Below, piece by piece: positions 1 through 6,159 of a stretch of 15,837 nt of DNA (the stretch's first letter is position 1; the number at the start of each line of letters is the position of its first letter). Below the pieces are notes generated by a model. The model worked only from the letters and a program-made list of their open reading frames with translations, did no database searches and was not told where the DNA came from. The stretch is taken from positions 1 through 15,837 of the forward strand of contig DDCS01000028.1 in the NCBI GenBank assembly GCA_002335345.1, read 5' to 3'. A program made the translations under genes and the position numbers. The stretch is from Flavobacteriaceae bacterium UBA2000. Its GTDB lineage: Bacteria > Bacteroidota > Bacteroidia > Flavobacteriales > Flavobacteriaceae.

Positions 1-58
1 AAATCAAAATCAAAATCAAAATCCAAACCAAAATCCACAGAACGATCAAAACCAAAAA
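1..58 (+). repeat. In-frame AATCAA tandem repeat coding for Asn-Gln in Rho
   Basis: Three perfect copies of the hexamer AATCAA (2-19) plus half a copy, then degenerate A/C-rich relatives, encode Asn-Gln dipeptides in the Rho N-terminal region. The repeat probably continues left of the window. Because the unit is six bases, slippage would change protein length without shifting the frame. Confidence 0.75.
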
Positions 59-1345
59 TCAGGTAATGAACAAGACAGTGGAAACGGCGTGTCAAAAGAC
101 AACAACCACAACAAAAACAACAATAACCCCCGCCAGGGAAATCATAACAAGAACAAACGTCCTGATCATCAAGACAAAAACAACGGCAATCGCGATACCA
201 GAAATCGTTACAGAGAACCGGATTACGAATTCGATGGGATTATAGAGAGTGAAGGGGTCTTAGACATCATGCAAGATGGCTATGGATTTTTGCGTTCGAG
301 TGATTATCACTACTTGTCTTCTCCCGACGATATTTATGTTTCCCAAAGCCAAATTCGTTTATTTGGTCTCAAAACAGGAGATACCGTCCTGGGCGAAGTA
401 AGACCACCAAAAGAGGGGGAAAAATATTTCCCTTTAATTAAGGTCAATAAAATAAATGGACTCAGTCCAAATGTAGTGCGTGACCGTGTTTCGTTTGAAC
501 ATTTGACTCCCCTGTTTCCGAATGAAAAATTTAACCTTGCAGACAAACAAAGCACAGTTTCCACCAGGATAATTGATTTGTTTGCCCCTATCGGTAAAGG
601 ACAAAGGGGAATGATTGTGGCTCAGCCAAAAACGGGTAAAACCATGCTGTTAAAGGAAATTGCCAATGCCATTGCGGCCAATCACCCTGAGGTCTATCAA
701 ATTATTTTACTCATTGATGAACGTCCGGAAGAAGTTACGGATATGCAACGCAATGTTAAAGGTGAGGTGGTCGCCTCTACCTTTGATAAAGAAGCCTCTG
801 AACACGTTCGTGTAGCCAATATCGTCATCGATAAGGCCAAGCGATTAGTCGAATGCGGACACGATGTAGTGATCCTTCTCGACTCAATTACACGACTGGC
901 CCGTGCTTATAACACAGTACAACCAGCCAGTGGTAAAATTCTCTCTGGAGGGGTCGACGCGAATGCGCTGCACAAACCAAAACGATTCTTTGGGGCCGCG
1001 CGTAACATTGAAAATGGTGGCTCGTTGAGTATTATCGCCACAGCCCTAACCGAGACGGGTTCTAAAATGGACGAAGTAATTTTTGAAGAATTTAAAGGAA
1101 CAGGTAACATGGAATTACAACTCGATCGCAAGATTTCTAATCGACGTATTTTTCCTGCCATCGACCTTACCTCTTCAAGCACGCGTCGCGATGACATGCT
1201 CTTAGACGAAAAAGTCATTCAACGCATGTGGGTCATGCGCAAGTACTTGGCAGATATGAATCCTGTTGAAGCGATGGAATTCATTAATGACCGCATCAAG
1301 CAAACCCGCAACAATGAAGAGTTCCTTATTTCTATGAACGGTTAA
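2..1345 (+). CDS. rho: Transcription termination factor Rho, 5' end outside the window
   Basis: Rho is a hexameric RNA helicase/ATPase that binds C-rich nascent RNA and ends transcription. The frame is open from base 2, so the GTG at 89 is internal and the start lies upstream; 447 residues are visible. Roughly the first 75 are low complexity (Asn, Gln, Lys, Arg, Gly, His), which is typical of the extended Bacteroidota Rho N-terminus. Numbering from the codon at 89: the cold-shock-like RNA-binding domain is about 54-128 (GYGFLR, DIYVS), Walker A is PKTGKT at 180-185, Walker B is VILLDS at 261-266, the Q-loop region is around 284-300 (LSGGVDANAL), and the R-loop/arginine-finger region follows (GTGNMELQLDR, then SNRRIFPAIDL). 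The C-terminus is complete. An intrinsic terminator follows about 80 nt after the stop. Identity is secure; full length cannot be judged here. Confidence 0.97.
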   Translation, partial: NQNQNQNPNQNPQNDQNQKSGNEQDSGNGVSKDNNHNKNNNNPRQGNHNKNKRPDHQDKNNGNRDTRNRYREPDYEFDGIIESEGVLDIMQDGYGFLRSSDYHYLSSPDDIYVSQSQIRLFGLKTGDTVLGEVRPPKEGEKYFPLIKVNKINGLSPNVVRDRVSFEHLTPLFPNEKFNLADKQSTVSTRIIDLFAPIGKGQRGMIVAQPKTGKTMLLKEIANAIAANHPEVYQIILLIDERPEEVTDMQRNVKGEVVASTFDKEASEHVRVANIVIDKAKRLVECGHDVVILLDSITRLARAYNTVQPASGKILSGGVDANALHKPKRFFGAARNIENGGSLSIIATALTETGSKMDEVIFEEFKGTGNMELQLDRKISNRRIFPAIDLTSSSTRRDDMLLDEKVIQRMWVMRKYLADMNPVEAMEFINDRIKQTRNNEEFLISMNG

Positions 1346-1426
1346 GGTTAAAGGAATTCTGTTATTAAACGCTTAGCGCTACTTTTTTAGCAGTATCTAC
1401 GTTACCTTATTCTATGGATTGAATGT

Positions 1427-1461
1427 AAAAAGGCGCCCGTAAACGGGCGCCTTTTTTTTTT
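1427..1461 (+). terminator. Strong intrinsic terminator after rho
   Basis: A perfect 8-bp G/C stem (GGCGCCCG at 1432-1439, CGGGCGCC at 1444-1451) with a four-base TAAA loop is followed by ten T residues (1452-1461) and preceded by five A residues, which can extend the stem. This is a textbook Rho-independent terminator. The A tract on the left means it could also act on the opposite strand, although no minus-strand gene arrives there. Confidence 0.93.
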
Positions 1462-1509
1462 GGTCCTATGCAGTGAATAATGCTTATTTTTATAACAAAT
1501 AGCTGACCT

Positions 1510-3303
1510 ATGCACCGTAATACTTCTCCTTTTTCTTTGATCATTTTATCGACCTTTGTTGCGTTTATTGGGCTTTTTACAGGCTGTCAAAGCCCAACCA
1601 AAAGTGAAAATGAGTGGCGTACGGTTTTTGAAATCTCTCAAGGAAAAGAAACGGGAACTTACCCCGAGGTTATCCAATATTATCAGGAATTATGCGACCA
1701 TTTTGACAACCTCAGCATACATCAAGGCGACACTACGGACAGTGGAAGACCACTACATGTAGTAATTTATCAGCCTGCAGGCAGTCCTAAGATTGAACAA
1801 AACAAGCCGCCAGACCTCCCTGTAATTTTAATAAACAACGGAATCCATCCAGGAGAAAGCGATGGCATTGATGCCAGCATGATGCTGCTGCGCGATTGGG
1901 CTTTGAATCCTGAAAAAGGTCCTCAAAATTTTGCTGTAGCCATTATTCCGGTTTACAATATTGGTGGGGCACTCAATCGAAACAGTTTTAGCAGAACAAA
2001 TCAAAACGGACCACGGGCTTATGGTTTTCGTGGGAACGCTCAAAACTATGATCTGAACCGAGATTTTATAAAGGCCGATACCAGAAATGCCTTAGCCTTT
2101 AGTCAATTATTTCAATGGTTGCGCCCTTTGGCCTTTGTCGACACTCATGTCAGTAACGGAGCAGATTATCAGTATGTTTTGACCCATTTAATGACCCAGC
2201 ATGACAAACTCTCCGGAGCCCAAGGCAAATTTTTACAAAACCAATTTACCCCAGCGCTTGAACAAGCACTTGCCGCTCAATCCTGGCCGATTACCCCCTA
2301 CGTCAATGTATTTAACCGCAGCCCTGAAACAGGATTTGAGCAATTTATTGACCACCCCCGCTATTCGACGGGCTACACCACTTTATTCAATACCTTGGGG
2401 ATGATGGTCGAAACCCATATGCTCAAAGATTACAAGTCACGGGTGGAAGGAACCTACGCGCTTCTGCAAACCTTCACTGAACTTTGTGAGCAATACCATT
2501 TAGAACTCGAGCAGGGTTATGTCGCCAATCAAAACTTGTATCACCCGCTGGACAAATACCCCTTAAATTGGCGTATCGACACCACGCAGAGCCGCCCCAT
2601 TGAATTCCTAGGCTACGCCGCAGAATATCTGCCCAGTGCCCTTACAGGACAAAATAGGCTTAAGTACAATCGCACGGCACCCTACAAAAAGAATATTCCT
2701 TATTTTGATACTTATCGTCCTACGGATTCTGTAATCATTCCGCGCTACTATGGAATTCCTAGAACCTATCACCGAGTCATTGAGCGTTTAAAAAGCAACC
2801 AGATTAAGCTTGTTGAATTAAAACAAGAGCTCATAACAGAGGCTGAGGTCTATCATATACAAGATTTCAAAACCCGCACGAGCGCCTACGAAGGACATTA
2901 CCTTCATTACAATACCCAAGTATCGACAAGCCTTGAACGAATAGGGCTTAGTGCCGGAGACTACTTAATCCCAGTGGATCAATTCGGCTTGCGCTATATT
3001 CTGGAAACCTTGGAACCTCAAGCCATTGATTCATTTTTCAATTGGAATTTCTTTGATACTATACTGCAACAAAAAGAAGGTTTTTCGCCTTACGTATGGG
3101 AAGATCTGGCCCTTGAAATTCTTAAAAGCAACCCAGAATTAAAAGCAGAATTTGAGGCGTATAAATCTAAACACAGTGATTTTGCTCAAAATGCTTATGC
3201 TCAATTAGACTGGCTGCACAAACGCTCTGTACATTACGAAAAAGAACACCTACGCTACCCCGTGGTTCGCCTCCTCGGTGAGGTAGTGCTCGGGGAAGAC
3301 TAG
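1510..3303 (+). CDS. M14-family zinc carboxypeptidase-like lipoprotein
   Basis: A 597-residue protein beginning with a hydrophobic signal segment (about 8-22) and a lipobox LFTGC with Cys26 as the predicted lipidated residue, so it is probably anchored in the cell envelope. Residues about 50-330 carry the M14 carboxypeptidase pattern. The zinc ligands appear as HPGE (H113, E116) and DTH (H213). NRD at 183-185 matches the substrate-binding Asn-Arg pair, and E301 in MMVETH is the likely general base. The roughly 270 residues after the catalytic domain resemble nothing I can name. Zinc-dependent cleavage of a C-terminal residue from peptides or murein peptides is the family expectation; the substrate is unknown. 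The gene follows the rho terminator and so should have its own promoter, though I saw no clear one. Its last 54 nt overlap the Nudix gene on the other strand. Confidence 0.82.
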   Translation: MHRNTSPFSLIILSTFVAFIGLFTGCQSPTKSENEWRTVFEISQGKETGTYPEVIQYYQELCDHFDNLSIHQGDTTDSGRPLHVVIYQPAGSPKIEQNKPPDLPVILINNGIHPGESDGIDASMMLLRDWALNPEKGPQNFAVAIIPVYNIGGALNRNSFSRTNQNGPRAYGFRGNAQNYDLNRDFIKADTRNALAFSQLFQWLRPLAFVDTHVSNGADYQYVLTHLMTQHDKLSGAQGKFLQNQFTPALEQALAAQSWPITPYVNVFNRSPETGFEQFIDHPRYSTGYTTLFNTLGMMVETHMLKDYKSRVEGTYALLQTFTELCEQYHLELEQGYVANQNLYHPLDKYPLNWRIDTTQSRPIEFLGYAAEYLPSALTGQNRLKYNRTAPYKKNIPYFDTYRPTDSVIIPRYYGIPRTYHRVIERLKSNQIKLVELKQELITEAEVYHIQDFKTRTSAYEGHYLHYNTQVSTSLERIGLSAGDYLIPVDQFGLRYILETLEPQAIDSFFNWNFFDTILQQKEGFSPYVWEDLALEILKSNPELKAEFEAYKSKHSDFAQNAYAQLDWLHKRSVHYEKEHLRYPVVRLLGEVVLGED

Positions 3304-3873
3304 TTTTATGTTCTCATAACTCTTGCGCAAAGCCTTTTTGGATTGCTTAAAGGTCTTCCATTTTGCCTTTTTGATACCTTCATTTTTTTGAGGTTTTAAA
3401 GGACCCGCATAATCCGTTGTCATCTCATACCAGTAGGTTACTTTGAGTTTGTAGGTTCCATTGCGTTTAAAGACGTGGTAGGTGGTTTTTAAAAATTGAG
3501 AAATTTTTAAATCACGAACCCCGGTTTCCTCTTCGACCTCTCGAATCGCGGCCTGTTCTAGGGCTTCATCCGCCTCAACATGCCCCTTTGGTAGGTCCCA
3601 TTTATCATTTCTGTAAATAAACAACACTTCATCGCGATCATTTTTAACCAATCCGCCCGCAGCAATAACAAAAGGGAGTTTCCTTTTTAAATACCATTCT
3701 ATTTTCTCGACATTTTTATGATACAAATGCACATGAGTGAGACGTCCCTTATTCAAGGCCTTAATAATCGGCTTTAGGTCTGTAGTGCGCAGGGGAAAGG
3801 TCTGGTAGGGCGCTCCTAGAGATTGTTCTGTGCTTACAATAATAGGACGGTCTTTGACAAAAACTTTATACAT
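3250..3873 (-). CDS. Nudix hydrolase with conserved N-terminal extension
   Basis: A 207-residue protein with a complete Nudix box (GX5EX7REUXEEXGU): G97, E103, then REVEEETGV at 111-119. This is the Mg2+-binding loop that hydrolyses nucleoside-diphosphate-linked substrates; the true substrate cannot be read from sequence. The first ~65 residues, before the Nudix fold begins near LPFVIAAGG, form a segment I do not recognise as a named domain, although similar N-termini occur in flavobacterial homologues. I chose the ATG at 3873 (MYKVFV) over the ATG at 3882 or TTG at 3894 because homologues I remember begin this way and because it avoids overlapping pyrE. The gene is head to head with pyrE, and its 3' end overlaps the M14 gene tail to tail by 54 nt. 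Confidence 0.88.
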   Translation of the reverse strand: MYKVFVKDRPIIVSTEQSLGAPYQTFPLRTTDLKPIIKALNKGRLTHVHLYHKNVEKIEWYLKRKLPFVIAAGGLVKNDRDEVLFIYRNDKWDLPKGHVEADEALEQAAIREVEEETGVRDLKISQFLKTTYHVFKRNGTYKLKVTYWYEMTTDYAGPLKPQKNEGIKKAKWKTFKQSKKALRKSYENIKLVFPEHYLTEEANHGVA

Positions 3874-3876
3874 TTG
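3869..3876 (+). promoter_or_regulatory. Possible -7 motif (TAnnTTTG) for pyrE
   Basis: TACATTTG matches the Bacteroidota -7 consensus. It sits 4 nt before the pyrE ATG and overlaps the first codon of the divergent Nudix gene. A TTTG at 3853-3856 lies only 12 nt upstream, shorter than the usual 17-23 nt. If functional, it would give an almost leaderless pyrE transcript. This is a weak call, because the motif is short and easily arises by chance. Confidence 0.3.
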
Positions 3877-3880
3877 CACC

Positions 3881-4522
3881 ATGATATTACACAAGGAAAC
3901 AGCGCAGAAGACTGCGGAACTATTGTTGCAAATTAATGCAATTAAATTACAACCGCAAAACCCTTTTACTTGGGCTTCGGGTTGGCACGCTCCGATTTAT
4001 TGTGACAATAGAATTACGTTGTCTTATCCCGCGATTCGCAATTTTATTAGGGAACACATCGCCAATCAAATTGAGGAAATTTACGGCAAGCCTGACGTCA
4101 TCGCAGGAGTGGCTACTGGTGCCATTGGTATCGGTGCCTTAGTGGCCGATTATTTAAACTTGCCCTTTTGCTATGTGCGTCCTGAAGCCAAGTCGCACGG
4201 ACGACAAAATAAAATTGAAGGCCTGATTGAATCTGGTCAAAGTGTGGTTGTCGTAGAAGATCTAATTTCTACGGGCGGGAGCAGTCTTAAGGCTGTCGAA
4301 GCTTTGCGTGAATCGGGGGCCATAGTCAAGGGAATGGTCGCTATTTTTACCTATGGTTTTCCCGTGGCTTCAGAAAATTTTGACAACGCTGGAGTTCAAC
4401 TGAACACCTTGAGTGATTATAGCCACTTGCTCATTCAGGCTGAAAAATCGAGCTACATTACAAATAAGCAGGCTGATGTTTTGGCCCAATGGCGCGAAAA
4501 CCCAAGTACTTGGTCGCTTTAA
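3881..4522 (+). CDS. pyrE: Orotate phosphoribosyltransferase
   Basis: PyrE joins orotate to PRPP to give orotidine 5'-monophosphate in de novo pyrimidine synthesis, in the cytoplasm. The 213-residue product has the usual length. Its PRPP-binding loop is VVVVEDLISTGGSS (122-135), and the N-terminal PFTWASGWHAPIYCDNR (28-44) is the characteristic orotate/PRPP region. The flexible loop that contributes catalytic residues is around PEAKSHGRQNKIEG (101-114). I took the ATG at 3881 (MILHKE); the open frame extends upstream, but only through sequence antisense to the Nudix start. It is followed after 35 nt by an SRPBCC-fold gene, probably co-transcribed. Promoter elements must lie inside the Nudix coding region, because only 7 nt separate the two starts. 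Confidence 0.96.
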   Translation: MILHKETAQKTAELLLQINAIKLQPQNPFTWASGWHAPIYCDNRITLSYPAIRNFIREHIANQIEEIYGKPDVIAGVATGAIGIGALVADYLNLPFCYVRPEAKSHGRQNKIEGLIESGQSVVVVEDLISTGGSSLKAVEALRESGAIVKGMVAIFTYGFPVASENFDNAGVQLNTLSDYSHLLIQAEKSSYITNKQADVLAQWRENPSTWSL

Positions 4523-4557
4523 CCCCTATTTTCTCAGGACCCAAATCAAAACGCATT

Positions 4558-4950
4558 ATGGAAATTACCGGATCAAAAATTACAATCAACAAGACCGCAG
4601 AAGAAGTTTTCAATTTTTTGAGTGAGGTCCGTAATTTTGAAAGTCTCATGCCTGAAAACATTGATAAATTTCAAGTCCTGAGTGAAAACGGATTTCTCTT
4701 TGCGCTAAAAGGGATGCCCGAAATTGCTTTAGAAAAAAAATCAGAACAAGCCCCAAATCAGCTGGTTCTTGGGGCAAAAAGTGATAAGCTCCCCTTTACC
4801 CTTACCGGGAATATCCAGCAAGAAGGGCCCAATCAATGTGTGGTGCAACTTCATTTTGCAGGAGACTTCAATCCCATGATGGCGATGATGATCAAGGGGC
4901 CCATCACCAAATTTATAGACACGTTAAGCGAAGGCTTAGGGAAAATATAG
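4558..4950 (+). CDS. SRPBCC (START-like) fold protein of unknown ligand
   Basis: A 130-residue protein without signal peptide or membrane segment. The start of the SRPBCC/polyketide-cyclase-like fold is visible in the first third: a first strand (ITGSKITINK), then AEEVFNFLSEVRNFESLMP, the helix pair usual for this fold. A long C-terminal helix (GPITKFIDTLSEGLGKI) would cap the hydrophobic cavity. I chose the ATG at 4558 because the upstream frame only overlaps the end of pyrE. SRPBCC proteins bind hydrophobic or aromatic small molecules or act as assembly factors. No catalytic residues point to a reaction, so I assign no function. It lies 35 nt after pyrE on the same strand and converges on birA with a 5-nt gap. 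Confidence 0.8.
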   Translation: MEITGSKITINKTAEEVFNFLSEVRNFESLMPENIDKFQVLSENGFLFALKGMPEIALEKKSEQAPNQLVLGAKSDKLPFTLTGNIQQEGPNQCVVQLHFAGDFNPMMAMMIKGPITKFIDTLSEGLGKI

Positions 4951-4955
4951 AGTGG

Positions 4956-5690
4956 TCAAGACTCCGTTAAGATGAGCTTCACTGTCCCTAAAGCATAAGT
5001 TTCGAGTCCATTTTCGGTTTTTATTAAAAGCCCGCCGCATTGGGCAACCCCTTGAATACACCCGGTGAAGACCCGCTGCTGGTCATCTTCAAATTTTGAG
5101 AGGATATCTTTGCGAAATAAAGAACGGTTAAACTCTGCCAAATCAGTCAAGAAATTATTTTGGTGTATGGTCCCACAGGCTTGATTTATTGCTTGAATCA
5201 AGCCCTGGGCAAGTCGATCGAGATCTGTATTTTTTCCTAAAACTTGAGCAAGAGAAGCTGCGTGTGGCCATTGGGGTATTGCGCTATTGTTGACATTCAC
5301 TCCGACGCCAAAGATCGAACTTTGTAGACGCCCTTTAAACTGATGCTCGATTAAAAGGCCAGCTACTTTCTTGCCATCTGCCATAATGTCGTTAGGCCAC
5401 TTTATATGCCAGGTCGCTGTTCCCAATTCTCGTAACACGGCAAAGACGCTTTGGGTGATGACCCATTGCAGGTGAAATGGACTGGGTTGATCGGAGGCAT
5501 TCCATATCTTCAAAACACTAATTGCCAGGCTTTTATCTTTTTCAAAATACCAATCCGCCCCGCGCTGACCACGTCCCTGAGTTTGATTCAAAGTACGCAC
5601 GGCCGTACCGTCCTGGACCACCCCTTGTCGCAACATTAATTTTAAATAGTCATTTGTAGACTCGGTGGCATCAATTTTGATTTGTATCAC
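4956..5690 (-). CDS. birA: Biotin--[acetyl-CoA-carboxylase] ligase, monofunctional
   Basis: This enzyme activates biotin with ATP and attaches it to the lysine of the biotin carboxyl carrier domain of carboxylases. In the 244-residue product the biotinyl-5'-AMP loop is GRGQRG (39-44), KWPND is at 97-101 with the expected catalytic lysine K97, VAGLLIE is at 109-115 and GVGVNVNN at 128-135. An SH3-like C-terminal domain follows from about 190. There is no N-terminal helix-turn-helix, so it should be a pure ligase and not a repressor of biotin genes as in E. coli. The start is GTG at 5690: an in-frame stop (TAG) lies immediately upstream and the ESTN motif begins at residue 10, leaving no better choice. 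It is divergent from rsfS. Confidence 0.93.
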   Translation of the reverse strand: MIQIKIDATESTNDYLKLMLRQGVVQDGTAVRTLNQTQGRGQRGADWYFEKDKSLAISVLKIWNASDQPSPFHLQWVITQSVFAVLRELGTATWHIKWPNDIMADGKKVAGLLIEHQFKGRLQSSIFGVGVNVNNSAIPQWPHAASLAQVLGKNTDLDRLAQGLIQAINQACGTIHQNNFLTDLAEFNRSLFRKDILSKFEDDQQRVFTGCIQGVAQCGGLLIKTENGLETYALGTVKLILTES

Positions 5691-5727
5691 CTAAATAAAT
5701 TTGCGGTTAAACTAAGGATTGAAATCG

Positions 5728-5756
5728 TTTCGAGAAGTAAAAAAGTAATAAATTTG
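5728..5756 (+). promoter_or_regulatory. Predicted Bacteroidota-type promoter of rsfS-ftsH
   Basis: TAAATTTG at 5749-5756 matches the -7 consensus TAnnTTTG exactly. A TTTC at 5728-5731, one base off the -33 TTTG, lies 17 nt upstream, within the usual 17-23 nt. Transcription would begin near 5763, about 10 nt before the rsfS ATG. The 82-nt gap between birA and rsfS otherwise shows no hairpin or repeat. Confidence 0.55.
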
Positions 5757-5772
5757 TACAAACTACCATTTA

Positions 5773-6144
5773 ATGCAGAAAAATCAAGCCGACGCTGACC
5801 AAATCGTATCGGAAATAATTAAAGGAATCGAAGAGGTCAAGGGCCAAGAAATCCAAATTCTGGATTTACGCGACATTGAAAACACAGTTTGTGATTATTT
5901 TGTCATCTGCAGTGGTACTTCGAACACCCAAGTTAACGCCATCGTCAATTCAGTTCAAAAACTCGTCAGCAAGAGTCTCAAAGAGAAACCTTGGCACGTT
6001 GAAGGCAGTGATAATGCAGAGTGGGTCTTGATGGACTATGTGCATGTGGTGGTGCATGTGTTTCAAAAACACATACGCGAATTTTACGATATCGAGGGGT
6101 TATGGGGTGATGCCAAAAGTGTATCCATAGAAACCGCCTATTAA
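5773..6144 (+). CDS. rsfS: Ribosomal silencing factor RsfS (Iojap family)
   Basis: RsfS binds ribosomal protein uL14 on the 50S subunit and blocks joining of the 30S subunit, lowering translation in stationary phase or starvation. The 123-residue product has the family length and its signature stretches: DYFVICSGTSNTQVNAI (41-57), WHVEG (74-78), then WVLMDYVHVVVHVF (84-97) and the C-terminal REFYDIEGLWGDA (102-114). It is cytoplasmic, with no signal peptide. It is the first gene of a likely two-gene unit; ftsH starts 15 nt after its stop. Confidence 0.95.
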   Translation: MQKNQADADQIVSEIIKGIEEVKGQEIQILDLRDIENTVCDYFVICSGTSNTQVNAIVNSVQKLVSKSLKEKPWHVEGSDNAEWVLMDYVHVVVHVFQKHIREFYDIEGLWGDAKSVSIETAY

Positions 6145-6159
6145 ATTCATTAAAGGCAA

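Noticed and set aside
907..1218. Long minus-strand open frame inside rho
   Set aside because: Lies wholly within conserved Rho motifs, has a composition expected of an antisense shadow and no recognisable domain.
1462..1509. Search for a promoter of the M14 lipoprotein gene
   Set aside because: A/T-rich, but no acceptable TAnnTTTG or -33 pair.
4934..4994. Inverted repeat GCTTAGGGA / TCCCTAAAGC around the SRPBCC/birA convergent stops
   Set aside because: The arms have a bulge, are separated by over 40 nt and have no T tract; both arms lie in coding sequence, so I do not call a bidirectional terminator.
5691..5772. Search for a birA promoter and a biotin operator in the birA-rsfS gap
   Set aside because: No minus-strand TAnnTTTG and no palindromic operator found; BirA also lacks a DNA-binding domain.
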